Below, piece after piece: positions 35,127 through 48,048 of a stretch of DNA of 64,000 nucleotides. The stretch covers positions 12,283,625 to 12,347,624 of the forward strand of contig CM018680.1 in NCBI GenBank assembly GCA_009363875.1, read 5' to 3'. Each line of letters begins with the position of its first letter. Position 1 is the first letter of the stretch. Both the position numbers and the translations under genes were made by a program. Source of the stretch: Mikania micrantha (taxonomy: Eukaryota > Streptophyta > Magnoliopsida > Asterales > Asteraceae). The notes under the pieces are model-generated. The model did not search any database, had not been told where the DNA came from, and saw nothing but the letters and a program-made list of their open reading frames with translations.

Positions 35127-37069
35127 CTCGGTTACATAACAAATATTTTTTTCAAATATTTGTCACACACTACATTGTTTGGAAGTTACATAACAAACAT
35201 TTTTTCAAAAGACAAAATATAAATGCATGCGGGTCCTATGCTCGGTTCCCTACGTGCATTCCTGGATTCCATGATCCTGTCAGTTACCTGAGAATACAAG
35301 TTTAAGAAAAAGTGTCAACACAATGATTGGTGAGTTCACAGGTTTTGATATGCATATATAGTAAGAAATCATGTGTCATGATGTTTATCATAATGTTAGT
35401 ACCGAGCCCTAGGCTCCAAGTGTTAGCGCGTCACTACCGAACTAGACTTTTTTGTTCCTTCCTCCGCTATGTATCGTAATAATATAGCAAGTTAGGTCAG
35501 AGTTTCACGTGTCCCGACCTCCAGTCAGTATTGTGCCACATGGGGTTAGTCATACCCAAACGGATCCATTCAAACCTACCACGTTGTTCGTACATTAATG
35601 GTAAGACTTTGTGAGGGCTTGTTACGATTACAGCACTTAATGTTTGTCTAATAAACCAGCATACACGGTAAAATGTTTGTATAGCAGTAATGTTTGACTC
35701 GATTCAACTAGTATTCTCCCCCTATTTTAAAAGCTTGTAAAAGAGTTAAAGAGGGGCCGTAAACTCAATTTAGTGAAATGAATACACAAGCGTAAGCTCC
35801 TGTTTGCTGAAAGCGTGACGATCACCGGCTACCTATATCGTATATCATACGTAAGTTCGTGTAAGTGACTGTGTTCGTGTTCGTGCTCGTGTTTGTGCTC
35901 AACAACCCTCGGTTGTTTATGTTTGTCCGTGTCAGTCTACATTGACCGTGTTTGCTCATGTTGGTCCATATTGACTGTAACATCAGTGCCGGAAACGTCA
36001 CCGGAACAGTGATCTCTACAGTAAAGCAAACATTCAGGTACGAACTACATATATTTCATTTCTAATCATAGTCATATCATGTTCATATCATGTTTCATTG
36101 TCATTTTATGTCATCAACGAACAAATTTCTGAAATCAGTTCTGAAAACAAAGTTCAGAACAATGGTTTGTAAGTCAGATTATTCCCTGGCGACGCAGAAC
36201 CATCATGTATTTACTTGTTAGGCTTTATTATGTATAAACGTACGTGAGGACTTACAGAACAAAATAACAACGGATGTCGTTATGTGAATGCTAAACCGAC
36301 GGATTGTTCGTATAGGTGACGATCTGTACGAATAAATCTGAAAGTTTAACGTTCTAAATGATATCCGATAATTAGAAAACCAAATTGAAAAGTACAGTTA
36401 TCGCCGTGTTCGTACGGGTGACGATTCGAACGAATACGCGCGATGACCGTACGATTTGATTTTAAATCGTAAATCAAATATTTCCAAAAATTTAAAACAA
36501 ATAAAAGATATTTAGTTAATTTACTATGAATAACCACCTACAATAATTTTATAAATTCTATTTTAAAAACCGAGTCGTTTCGTTACAAAAACGGCGAAAA
36601 ACCGACGTTTCTACGCGAAACCGAACGAACCCAAACGAACCCGGGTATTTTTCCTCATATAATGAGGCATTCAAGCCTCATCTACCACCACCAACCAGCC
36701 ACCATCACCCCAAAATCGCCACTTTCCCTCTCTTCTTTCTCTCTCTAGAAACCCACATCTCATCTTCTTCATTTCTTCATCAAATCAACCCATTTTAGTG
36801 TCTAAACAACCACCATTACTTGTAGATCAAAGAAGTACAACCGATCTGGGCTTTTATCCGATAGATTTGAGGTAAAAATCGATTTATAGTTGCGATTTCA
36901 GGGTTTTTGAAACCCCTATGATCGGCCACTGTTCTAACCGAGAATACCCCCTCTCGACCCATAGGATTTCACCTTAACATGCCTAGAAAGCGTAGGCAGC
37001 GAGTGTTGTTCAAATCTTGACGGTTTAGAGAGGATTTAGGCTGCCATGGGGGTTGTGGTTCGAACACCC

Positions 37070-37480
37070 GAATAGGGTATCACCCAGACCGCCAAATGGC
37101 TTGGCTAACACATTCGCTGAATGGCCATGGCTGAACTAGCCCCTCTCATTCGCCGAATGTCTTAGGATCTCCAACTAGGTCCATGGGCCAAGCTAGCCTC
37201 CTTCGGCCCAACCACATTCTCTGGAAACTACCCTTCGGCCAACTTCCTTCGCCCGAATCAAGGGCTCATTCAACCAGACCACAGTCGGCTACACCCATTC
37301 GCTCGGCAGCCTCAGTTGGCCCAAGCCTACCTTCGGTCGGCCTTGACCCCACCCATATGCCCGAAACTAGAGCCACTCGGCTAGGGACCCTTTCGGGCTA
37401 CCTCATACGGCCGAGCCCATTCGACCGACCCTTTCGGGTCAAACCACTTTCGCCCTACTCTCTTTCGGTCGAGACACATT
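37070..37480 (+). repeat. TTCGGCC/CATTCG word array in solo LTR E
   Basis: About two dozen words such as CTTCGGCC, CATTCGCC, GGCCGAA and TTTCGGGC are spaced irregularly. The array occupies the place where A has CGAACCT words, just downstream of the donor. Confidence 0.75.
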
Positions 37481-38489
37481 CAGATAACCATCATTGTATC
37501 CGGTCACCTTGCATGCATGTGTGATGTATGTGCATGCATGGGGTTGTGATGGGTATGGATGAGGGTATGGAAACCATATTAGGGTTTTCCATCTCATGCA
37601 ACCAACCTTGAATGAGTATTGGGTTAAACATGGAATTTATCTATCAAATGTCATTAAGGTTAACAAAGAAACTAGTAGGGTTTTCAATAACATAAGTTGT
37701 GAACATTCTTTGAGTTAAACGCACTTGGGGTTTTATTGAGAATCAAAGGTTTTAGTCTAAAGTCATGGTGTTGTTAGTATCATTAACATCTAACACTTAG
37801 ACCTATTATATAAATATACAACTACATTAGGTTGTTCTTTTGAACTACCTAGGATGGGTTGCACACGTAACGATCGAAAAATCATGGAATGATCAAGAAC
37901 TAAAGTGGGCCCAAGGTTAATCCAATAAGAGTAACCTAAGCTCATCATGTTTAATTATACACTTTTATTAAATAAATTATGTTTTTAATAAAAGGAAGTG
38001 ATTTATAAACTTTATTAAATTACAATAAAGGATGTTTTCTAAAACTTTAATCTAAAATGGGACAACTTAAAGATGTTTCATTAAAGACTTGTTATGAATA
38101 ATTGTGGGGTACGGGTTATTAACGGGTAATATGTTAGACTAGTTAGACGAAATATTAGAAACACATTAGCATTTAGGACACTTAGTTGCACACCGAGACC
38201 AAACCCTAGATACGACAATTGTTATAGTTACTTATCGTATTTGAATCTTTTAAAACAACTCAGGTGCTAAAGATACATAAGCAACAGTCGAAGAGCACGC
38301 ATTATCTTGTGTGATTCATTTGCACAACAACACATGTGAGTTCATAGCCCCTTTTCTAACATTTTTGTATTAAAACGCGGGGCTGAGAAGCATGCGTAAA
38401 CTGTTTATTTAAATTGTTTACTTAAATGATTTTACTTGTATACGTGTTACATGTATAACTGTTATTCTAGACTCCTGCCTAGGTGAACT

Positions 38490-38715
38490 GTTTCAAATCA
38501 AAGAACTATTTTCAAAGAACTAAAGATCTAAATCAAAGAACTATTTTCAAAGGTCTATTTCAAAGAACTAACGAGCTATTTTCAAAGAACTATTTCAAGG
38601 GTGTGTTGTCAAAGAACTAACGATCTATTTTCAAAGAACTATTTCAAGGGTGTGTTGTAAAAGAACTAACGATCTATTTCAAGAACTAAGTACAAATAAC
38701 TCTTTCAAGGGTCTA
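38490..38715 (+). repeat. CAAAGAACTA tandem repeats in solo LTR E
   Basis: Overlapping units of about 25 and 50 bp: CAAAGAACTAACGATCTATT alternates with CAAAGAACTATTTCAAGGG and GTGTGTTGT. The corresponding part of the A LTRs is also AAGAATC-rich but less regular. Confidence 0.85.
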
Positions 38716-40675
38716 ACTGGGAAATTTCAAAGATAGCATGTGCCAATCTCAGGTTTGAAAGATGTCCTAGCTAGACTGATCGAATATGAGACGCATGTTT
38801 GATGATATTTACAGTATTCCCTAACTGTTTTGGGGAACATCTGGGAAATGCTCAAAGATAACATGTGCCAAAGAACTAAAGAACTATACGAACTATGGAC
38901 GGTCAAAAGAACTATAAAAGCCTATATATCAAAAGATGTCCTAGCTAGACTGATTGATTATAGGTCACATGTTTGATGAGGTTTACAGATCTCCTTTACT
39001 ACTAAGTACCTGATTGCTAGACTAGTCTACTCGAGTTGACCAAGGCCCAATCATTAGGACTAAGATTTTATTAAATGTTTATTTATTTATTTAATTAAGC
39101 ATTTATAACTGTTTCTACAATTGTTATGGTTGATCATATTTGTGTGATGAACTGAAGGAATAAATAGAGATTTCAGATTATTGTATTTACAAGGACAAAG
39201 CACTGAAGAACTAATGGGTTATTGGTTGGGGTAAAATGCTTAATTATCATTAACACCAACGTCCTATGTGGATCAGTATGTGGTGGGACGGCGTCTGGGC
39301 GGGTTGTAGGCTCGACTCAAGGGTATGCCCTATATATAAGCATACCGATGTGGATATTACATGTGATGTTAATGAGGTTAGGGTCTTTACCTAAAAGGGT
39401 TTACAAATCATTTTCAATTACTAAACTATATGAACTCACCAACCATGTGTTGATTTTATTTTTACATGACTTCTCAGGTGACAAACAGATCAATTAAGAA
39501 GCTTATGCTTTTGGACTAGAACTTCAGATAGAAGACTTAGTATTTTTGGACCTGCATACTTTTGGAACATCAATATACAATTACTTTGTATATCTTGTAC
39601 GGTTGTAAGATAGAGATATTATGATGTTTATGATAGATTTACATTGTTAAATTATGAACGATATTGATGTAATTTAACTTTGTAATTTTATTTTATTTAG
39701 CATTTCTCATTATTATCATGTGCAATGTATAACAATCTGATCATCTCGATTATCACTCACGATATCGCGCCCCGGGAACCTCCCGCCCGACGGGGACTCC
39801 GATCCAACCCTGCCGGCTCGAGGTGTGACATTGACCGTGTTTGACTGTGTCAAGTCAACGACCCGTTGGTGAACCGTGTGTCGGTTGTGAATCGTGTAAT
39901 ATTCGGGTTAGTGCTTGTCGTGTCTAAAACGCGCAAGGCGCGTCTATGGACAACTTACTGTTTATATTAAGTTTCCATTTATGGCAAGTTTCACAAAACA
40001 CATATCCTTTAAAGTTCTAGCAAGCTTGTTAAGTCCTACGTGATCATGTTAACACATAGCACTTTGTCATACATAGTCAAATAACCATATGAGTCACGTT
40101 TGTATACAAAAGTTTCCTAAAATGGAAAGTTTCCATATCTAGCATGCTCATCATCGGGAACCATCAAACTTAGCTTACAATCATCATATTAAAGCATATT
40201 ATGCCACTGAGCATCAAACACTAAAATATCATCATGGATCATCAAATACAATAGATTTAATAGAAAACTCGGATTCAAATGTCAAGAAATTCGTACATGT
40301 GAAGCTCATGCACTTGCATGTGTGTTTGAAGGTGTGTATGTGAGTGTAGAGGTGTTTTTAAGCTACTAGGAATGCAAGACTACCTTCTAAAGCTTCAAGA
40401 AGGTAAGATTGATGGTGATTTCAGCCTCCCTAATCTCCTGGAACTTCGAATGATGCAGATTCAAGGGAATGGTGGTGGTCTCAAGCCCCAAGTATGGTCC
40501 TTCAAGCTTCAAATCTTCAAACCTTCAAGCTTGGAGCTTCAAGATGTCTTCAATGGCTTCCTAGATGTCAAATCAAGGTGTACCAGCTGATTGGAGAGGG
40601 AGATGGCCGGAGTATTTCGTGTGGGTATGTTTATAATGAGTGTGTAGGTGTGATGATGCTTTTTGGAAGTTTAAA

Positions 40676-40835
40676 AATTTGTTTTGGCGTCGTTGGGCTC
40701 CCAGGTGTACCGCCTGGCGGGCGTGCGTAGCGCCTGGTGTAGCGCGCGAGATAACCGGTAAGGGGCGCCCTCTTCCCTTCCGCGCGCACCGCCCTGGGTC
40801 AACGTTTGGGCTCAGGCATACCGCCTGGCCCACAT
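40676..40835. repeat. GC-rich near-palindromic island in C LTR (left)
   Basis: CCAGGTGTACCGCCTGG, GGCGGGCG, GCGCGCGAG and GGGCGCCC make a GC-rich block in an AT-rich LTR. The other C LTR has the same block at 57034-57180. It lies a little upstream, in LTR sense, of the TATA-like ATTATAAACATAC. Confidence 0.7.
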
Positions 40836-41186
40836 GACAAGCCCAATAAGCCCTTATTCATGTTTTCGACACCTTTCTCCTCGTTTCTCGACTGTATCAC
40901 GTCGTTTGTGCATCGTTTGAACTCTAGTTGTCAATTATTAGTCATAATTGACTCATGAAGTGTTTTTCTGCCAATAGGTTGTGACGTTCACCAACGTTTA
41001 TGAGTTTTGACACGTGTGTGCGGTTTCTCGATAATTACTCGAATTATCCAGTTGTGTGTCTGTGTCTATACTGTAATGCCACGTGTCACACTAAATTAAG
41101 CTAATTCTAGTGCCACGTATATAATTATCAATTAAATAAATATTTAATTAAATCATAAGCTGGCCTGGAAATTACGAGGTGTCACA

Positions 41187-41296
41187 TTATCCCCCCTGTT
41201 AGAAAGAATTTTGTCCCGAAATTCAGCTTGCGTTGTTAGTGTTTGTCTGTTCCGCGAACAAGTATGGGTAGTTCTTTTTCATTTAATCTTCACGCT
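41187..41296 (-). pseudogene. Gypsy C INT1, last coding bases and PPT
   Basis: On the minus strand this is the tail after the chromodomain (KKNYPYLF) and a PPT (AACAGGGGGGATAA) next to the LTR. Solo LTR F separates it from the rest of INT1 at 49045. It contains an in-frame TAA where related copies have a sense codon. Confidence 0.75.
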
Positions 41297-44200
41297 TGTA
41301 ACACCTCGACCGATGGCGGAAACGTCGGGATGCCACGAGGGATGTGTAGATTGTTCATAAGCTCGTGGGCATCTAATTAATTCATCACATATCAATTAAT
41401 CAACCAGATTAATTACATCAAAAATCATGTTCAGCATGAATTAGTTACATCAAATACACAAACGCTTTAGCTAAACTAACTAAACTCTAGTCTCCAGAAT
41501 TTCAGTTATTTTAGCTAAGTCCAAGAATCCTATGTTATGATGTCCAAAATATGAGAGATCATCCTCCTCACCCTAAATTGAATTCATTCCCTGAAACATG
41601 TAAAAATCAAGTGTCAACTACGAAGTAGTTGGTGAGTAATCATAAGTTTTTATATTTAAAAAGGTTTTACAAAATGATTGTAAAAGTTTATAGTTTTCTG
41701 AGAAAATCCAAATGAGCACCTGCGAGATAATCCAACACACAACCCAACACACAATCACAAACACATAGTCACATATTTCAAATAATCATAGATAATCAAT
41801 CACATTTACATTCAACCAATCTCAATCATTAATGTCATCAATTAGTATAAGTGTCAATACATGAAATCATTGTGGATGACCAAAGCCAAAAACAATGACT
41901 CAAGGAGTTGTGGTAATCCACGTACAATACATGTAATCATTACAGATGACCGAGGTCAACAGTAACGACTTATGGAGTTGGGATAACCCAAATGACAATA
42001 CATGTAATCATTGAGGATAACCGAAGTCAACAATGACGATTCATGGAGTTGTGATAATCCGAGATAATCCGTGACAATCCATAAATAATGATAATCCACA
42101 TAATATAAATATCATAATGATAAACCAGGTGTCACCCATGTGTTATCAAAACAATATGTTAAATTGGTATACATGTTCCACCTCCGAGTTTGAAAACAAA
42201 ATCGTTTAAAAAGGAGGTTATGAGAACTCACCTGAGTCCTTAGAATCAGTGTTTGCACAGAATGCGCGATCACGTGTGTAAACTCAAAGCAACTCAACAA
42301 TCTGAAATTATTCGTATTTTCGTGTACATAGGTATACGCGTTTATTCTAATTAAGTGTCCATGTAGTTTTACTTTAAATTCGTAGATATATCATTAACTT
42401 AATTTATTTAATATAACTTAAGTTGGACACCCAAGACTTTTAATTAGTATGATCAAAGTATACAAATTGCAAAGGTAATAACCTCCTACATTTATGTAAA
42501 TTTTATAAATACACACATGCATGATTAATCCATTTGACCACCTTAATTTAAGTTATTAAAATCCAATCCAAGGTGTAAGAAATCATATTTTAGTCCTTAC
42601 CATCATTAATTCACATTATGTACACTTTCATAATTCAAGTTCATCTTATTTAGAAAGAAGATGGCCATCCTTATGCATGGTTACATATGTGTGTTAGTTC
42701 CTCCCTTTACTCTCGGTTTTAGTTCAAGTAACTTAGGTCCGGCACTTAAGGTTTTTAGTATTTAAGTTTGTCACACCCCGGGCCGGCGGGAACGGATCGG
42801 GTTTTCCCGTCGGGCGGAAGGTTCCCGGGGCACGATATCTTTGAGTGATAATCAAATGATCAGATTGTTTAGATAGCACATGAGATATAAATGAGAAATG
42901 CTAATCATGACATGAAATAGAATTACAAAGTTAAATTACATTGTACATCATAATTTAACTAAGTAAATCTAATCAAAAGAATCAATGAGTTTATATCTTG
43001 AACTGTACAAGATATACAAAAGTGATTTACTGTTTTGTCATATCAAAAGTATGCAATCAAAAGTAAACTAGGTCTTCTAAGAGTCCACTAGCTTAAAACT
43101 TGCACAATTGTATCTACACCTGTTCGTCACCTGAGAAATTCATTTAAACAAAGTCAACACTAGGTTGGTGAGTTCATAAGTAAGTAAATTGAAATTCATT
43201 GAATTGATCATGCACACATCCACAATGTCATAGTTGTTGCTTGTAATACTTGTTTCATCTGTTCCACCCAATGGCCTCTCTTTAGTTATATGTACAAGTA
43301 GTGCATCACCTGATCAAGTATGCTTATATATAGGGAATCACGCAAGGGTCAAGCCCAAACGCTATCCCACCACATACCTAGTCAAGTTCTACCCTGCTTG
43401 CGATACAACTAAAGATATCCATTACCCGTTTGTTCATCGTATTTGATATGTATTCAGTTATTGTATTGATGACAGAACAATATATTGTATGGGGTTTAAT
43501 TATCAAACCGAAGTGTTGATAACCCTCGATGTATTAAGGAATTTTAGATTAATATAATCTTGTCCTTGTATTATTCTATACTTGAGGTGGGTTAACTGAT
43601 GATACACTATTAAATATTAAGAGTGTGAGTTAACCCCTTGCAACTTGTCCTTGAACCATAGTGCATAGAGCCTAAAAGGAATCCATTGAAATCCTCACGT
43701 AATCAGATTTCAATGCATCTGATTTATCTCTACCACTTTGTATGTCTATTGTCCACAATGAAATCTATTACCAGTAGTGTAACATGAGAGCAGATCACCT
43801 TCTCAACCTACTAGTCAATAGGGTTTTCGCTGGATTAATTACTTATCACTGTAGATTAATATCACCATGTGTCGCTTACCAGAACCTGACTTGAGGTCGC
43901 CCTGTCACCGGTCATACGTTATCGGCCAATGAATCAATACGATCAACATACTAGCCCTACAAGCTAGAGGTTTGTCAAACCTATGGTACCACTATGCTAT
44001 CGTCGGTTTATTCACGTCAAACTAACTGGTCAGCGAATTAAAGGGGCTTACATGATCAACTTGAACAATTTGGCACATGATTAAAGTGATATAATGCAAA
44101 CAGGTCAAATGTAACTAATTGTAATTGTATTCACTTGTACTCTTGTTCTCATTGTCATATGTTCTCCGTGATATTAACAAAGTTAAATAAGAACTAGTCT

Positions 44201-45689
44201 TATTAGGTTATGTTAATTAATTGAGTGAATGATGTTGTTATCATGAAATTATGTTATCATGATTATCATTCCATGCTACTTGTTCTTCTTGTAATATGTG
44301 TTGAGTTATAAAGTTAAGTGTTATAAAAGCAAGTCTTATTACACTTATTTAACTCTTGTATCGAATGATGTAATAAAGATATATCATCTTTATATCATTC
44401 TTATGTTCGTTCTTGTAATCATGTCATCATGTTCCTTGTAATCGTTTCAATGTCATTTCTAGTAGAATAACTAAGTGTTGTAAGAGTTATCTTACTACCA
44501 TGTTACTCTATTGTATTGATGAGTTATGATATAATATCATCATCATCTTAACTTTCCTGTTTTCTTGAATTCAAACAAGCATGCATACAATGATTTATGA
44601 TAATAAGCAATTTAATATCAATTAATCAAAGTATTAACAATATGTAAGCAAAACTTTTAAATAAATAAAAGTAAAGCATGTTTCTCAACCCCGAGAATTT
44701 AAAATCAGTAAAGATTAAAGAAATGGGGCATATAAACTCACCTTGTAGTTGTTGTGTTTGACTTAGCTTAAACAAGAATGAACGCGCTCTCGATTGTACT
44801 TGAGTGTGATTTCACGATCCTGTATTGATTTCATGATATTTATAACTTATTAGTATAAATTGTAGAGGTTATGTGTGTATGTATGTGTTAGCCATAAGCT
44901 TTGGCTAGCACTCAAAGTTCTCAGTCATTGTCTGGCCCATCTTTATTTGTTATTGATCCTTGTAATCCATAGACTTTCTTTGAGTTATTATTGTTTCATC
45001 TATTTTACATTTAAAACCAATTTTTGTTTCATGAATACCATGCTATAAATGTTATAAAACCGTATTGCAAAAAGTTGCCACCTTTGTAGTAATTCCTTGA
45101 TTATCATGTATATCACCATAACTAGTGTTGAATTAAAGAGTTATAGTAGTTCATTAGTCATGTGGGCCAAACAAATTGAGTTGGGCCAATTAAACCATCA
45201 TGGCTAGGCATTGGGCCTTGAGTTGAATTCTATGGGCCTTGGACTCGATTTGTTGGGCCTAATAGGTTTTATCTTAGGCCTTCACCAAAACAGTTCGTGG
45301 GCCAAGCTGAGCTGAAAACAAGTGTGGGCCAATGATTTGGGATTGTTGGGCCAGAACCGTGGCCCTAGGCCAAAAACAGTGGGTCTTATGCCAAGGTAGT
45401 GGGTCATAGGCTAGTGTTGGGCCTCAATGTGGTGAGGTGGGCCTAAGTGTTGTAGTTGGGCCTGGTTAGTAGGTCTTGAGTCCATTGCATCAAAACTAGG
45501 CCAGTTGACACATGGCCAATTACATGGGCCTGTTTAGAATGTATTGGGCCTGAATCAGCCTCTTGGGCCGAACAGCAGGCCTTGGGCCCACTGATGGCAG
45601 CTGGTTTGTTTAAAGTTGTTGGGCCTAGATAGTTTCATGGCTTAGGGTTCTTGGCCGCATGGTATGGCTGTAGTAGAATTAGATTAACA

Positions 45690-46000
45690 GCCTAGTGGAA
45701 AAACCGGCTTGGTTGGGCAGTGGTCGGCTGATGGAAGAGTCAAGTGGTTCATGGCCGAATGAGAGTAGCTCCAGCGAATAGGTTGGTCGAATGGCGGTGG
45801 TGTCCGCCGAATGTGGGTGGTCGAAAGGTAGTGATTCGGCATCTGGGTGACCGGCGAATGGGAGGTGGCCGAATAAGGTTGTGCCGAAAGGGTGGGGTCA
45901 TTCGGCCTTGGTGTCTCAGTCGGCGGCCTGTGGCCATGCGGCCTTCATTCGGCCTCCCAGCCATTCGACACTCTGTGTGGCTCCTTCGGCCGTAGTGGCG
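45690..46000 (-). repeat. GGCCGAA/CGAATGG word array in solo LTR G
   Basis: About twenty words such as GGCCGAATG, GGTCGAA, TTCGGCC and GCCGAAAGG, just downstream of the donor in LTR sense. Between about 45170 and 45640 a second word, TGGGCC/GGGCCT, recurs some twenty times. Confidence 0.75.
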
Positions 46001-46172
46001 GTGGTGCTCAGCCCCTCACCATCCCATGTTTCCATGGTGTTTTCATGGGTGAAGATGCTAAGGCTAGTGTTCATGCATGTCGGGGTAGGAGGTGGGAGGC
46101 TCAAAACCGGTTTAGATCAAAAGGTAGCACAAAAGGGTAAAACCTAATTTTCTGGATTATAAACAGCCTTGT

Positions 46173-46399
46173 ACCTCAAAATTTGATGGTTTTTGGCCCC
46201 GATCTGTTGTACTTTCGTGTAGAGCACGATGAGAGCTTCAAGTAGGTTCAAGAATGGGGTGATTTGGTGAAGAAATGAGAGAGATATGGAGGAGAGAAGG
46301 TTGGAGGTGGCTAGGGTTTTCAAAACCGGGTTTGGGGTTTTTGGTGGAGAAGATGAAGTGGGAAATGAGTAATTTTGACTCATTTAAGTGTATTTATAC
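46173..46399 (-). promoter_or_regulatory. Putative promoter, leader and donor in solo LTR G
   Basis: On the minus strand GTATAAATAC is followed by a CT-rich leader (TCTCTCCTCC, CTCTCTCATTTC) and closes at TTTGAG/GTAC. It is the clearest TATA box among the LTRs here. Confidence 0.5.
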
Positions 46400-47209
46400 C
46401 CCGAGGGTGTTCGGGTTCGTTTTCGTTGCTCGGTTCGTAAATTCGTTACGTTTCCGGAAAAATTACGCGTAATTTAAATGGATTTAAATAAAATAAGTTA
46501 ATTTAATTATTTTGATGAGTTTCAAAATTGTAAAACATTATTTATTTGATTTTATTAAATTATTTTCGTTCGTGACGTGTTTTCGTTGTCGTTTCGTCAG
46601 ATCGCGTCACCTTCGCGCGTAATTCGTTCGAATCGTCACCCGAACGAATACGACGATGGTTTTGCTTTCTGACTTTTGTTTTCTATTTTTCAGTCATTAT
46701 TTCAGAACTCTAAACTCACAGATATGTTTGTGTGAATCGTCACTCACGCAAACACACTGTCAGTTCGTTATTCTGAAATAACACTGCATTTGTGTTTTAG
46801 TTGTGTTTCCTCACTGTCGGACTCAACTATACATCCTGTTTTCACATTGTTCTTAACTGACTTGTCGGCCATCTGATTCCTGTCATCTGTGGACATCAGA
46901 TCGCAACCGATATGTTTCTGAATATTGTTTGAATACCGTTGTTTCTCATGATTTGTTGTGTTAACTGTAATTAAGTTTTCACTTAATAAACACAACTAAT
47001 GTTTCAAATGTACGTTGTACTTAATGTATTTAAGTTTACACGAAAATACGTACCACGATTTCTTGTATTTATGATTCTGTTAATACAAGTACTGTTTACA
47101 ATCACGTATGTACACATAGTTTAAGGTGAAAGTACACATACCGTACGGACTTGCCGGGCGGTCGGGTACTAGTTGTCACAAAGTTTGACTAATACATGGC
47201 TCATTTCCC

Positions 47210-47650
47210 CCATTAGGTTCGCTGCCCAAATATAGGCAAAGCAACCCCAGGTTCGGCCACACAAATGTCTTACTTTGAGAAGAAGGTTCGCTGCCCCTAA
47301 CTGGGCCAAATAGCCCAAGATTCGGTCAACCATCCTAGGTTCGCAGCATGTGGTTCGCCATACAGTTTTGTTTCAGGCCAGGTTCGGCCCTTGAGGGGTT
47401 CGGTTGATTAGTAGGGTTCGGCCAGGGATGAGGGTTCGGCTATCGAAGGTTCGCTGGAAAAGTTTTGGCCATGCAGGGTTCGTGATACCCTAAGGTTCGC
47501 CGGTTGAGATGGGTTCGGCCACATGTAAGGTTCGGCCAACTAGGGTTCGACCAAGACTAGTTCGTCTGACAAGAAGTTCGGCCAGCCCCTTGTGTTCAGC
47601 TCGATAGGTTCGGCCAACCCTTTATAGGTTCGGCCGACCTGTACTCATTG
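47210..47650 (-). repeat. CGAACCT word array in solo LTR F
   Basis: On the plus strand it reads as about 22 GGTTCGCC/GGTTCGGCC words; on the LTR sense strand it is CGAACC, as in the A LTRs. It again lies just after the leader donor. Confidence 0.8.
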
Positions 47651-47827
47651 TGAACCACCAATTCATGGTCATCATCTTCAAGCTCCGACCTGTGCAAGCT
47701 CAACCATGGCTTTCCCACTACTCATGCTAGTTTGTTTTAGTGTTTTCAAGTTTTTAGATCGTTTAACACATCACTAGTGTATAGGGTTTGTTATTTACAA
47801 CAAGACCGAACATAAAACCTTAGATTT

Positions 47828-48048
47828 ACCTCGAAATCGTGTTCAAAAGCTGGGTTTCTTCGTATCTTCTTGTTCCCCTCGATCACACGAATGCGTGGAC
47901 ACCAAGATCTTGCAATTCCGTTGAGAGACGAGGAAGAAAATCTAGAGGGAAGGTAGAGAGTGAAAGTTAGGGCGATTTTGTGTGGTTTAGAGAGAGAGAG
48001 TAAAAGATGGAAAGTGAGGAAGAAGAAGCCATGCTTCTTTCTTATATC
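47828..48048 (-). promoter_or_regulatory. Putative promoter, leader and donor in solo LTR F
   Basis: On the minus strand GATATAAG precedes a CT-rich leader (TTCTTCTTCCTCAC, CTCTCTCTCTCTAAA) and ends at TTCGAG/GTAAATC. The layout matches the A-type LTR at 13645-13850. Confidence 0.5.

Larger units (their letters stand above)
35976..39830 (+). mobile_element. Solo LTR E (A-related), 3855 bp, with TSD TTGAC
   Basis: It starts TGTAACATCAGTGCC and ends GAGGTGTGACA. TTGAC flanks both sides (35971-35975, 39831-39835), and the uninterrupted site is visible at 55607-55611 in the other C LTR. There is no internal region, so LTR-LTR recombination removed the body. It contains a TATA-like TCATATAATGAGG (36655), a donor GAG/GTAAAA (36872), a TTCGGCC array, the TATATATAAG module (39235-39390) and the acceptor-like TTCTCAG (39477). 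Confidence 0.95.
35127..41186 (-). mobile_element. Gypsy C LTR, left copy, carrying solo LTR E
   Basis: It aligns with 54796-57528, with E (35976-39835) inserted and about 0.56 kb missing at 40217 relative to 55992-56553. Its inner end, TGTGACACCTCG on the minus strand at 41186, is followed by the PPT and the end of INT1. The outer junction 35127-35160 contains a filler: GTTACATAACAAA is present at 35134 and again at 35184. Confidence 0.85.
42769..47180 (-). mobile_element. Solo LTR G with TSD AAGTT, nested in F
   Basis: On the minus strand it begins TGTGACAACTAGTACC (47180) and ends GGGGTGTGACA (42769). AAGTT flanks at 42764-42768 and 47181-47185. Length is 4412 bp, with no internal region. 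Features on the minus strand: TATA GTATAAATAC (46390-46399), a leader, a donor GAG/GTAC (46173-46174), a GGCCGAA array, the TATATATAAG module (about 43290-43390) and an acceptor TTTCTCAG (43131-43132). Confidence 0.95.

Noticed and set aside
37183..37524. 113-residue open frame in solo LTR E
   Set aside because: It covers a CpG word array; no domain, and the frame is not kept in the other LTRs.
45744..46147. Overlapping open frames on both strands in solo LTR G
   Set aside because: GC-rich word array gives few stops; no conserved frame or domain.
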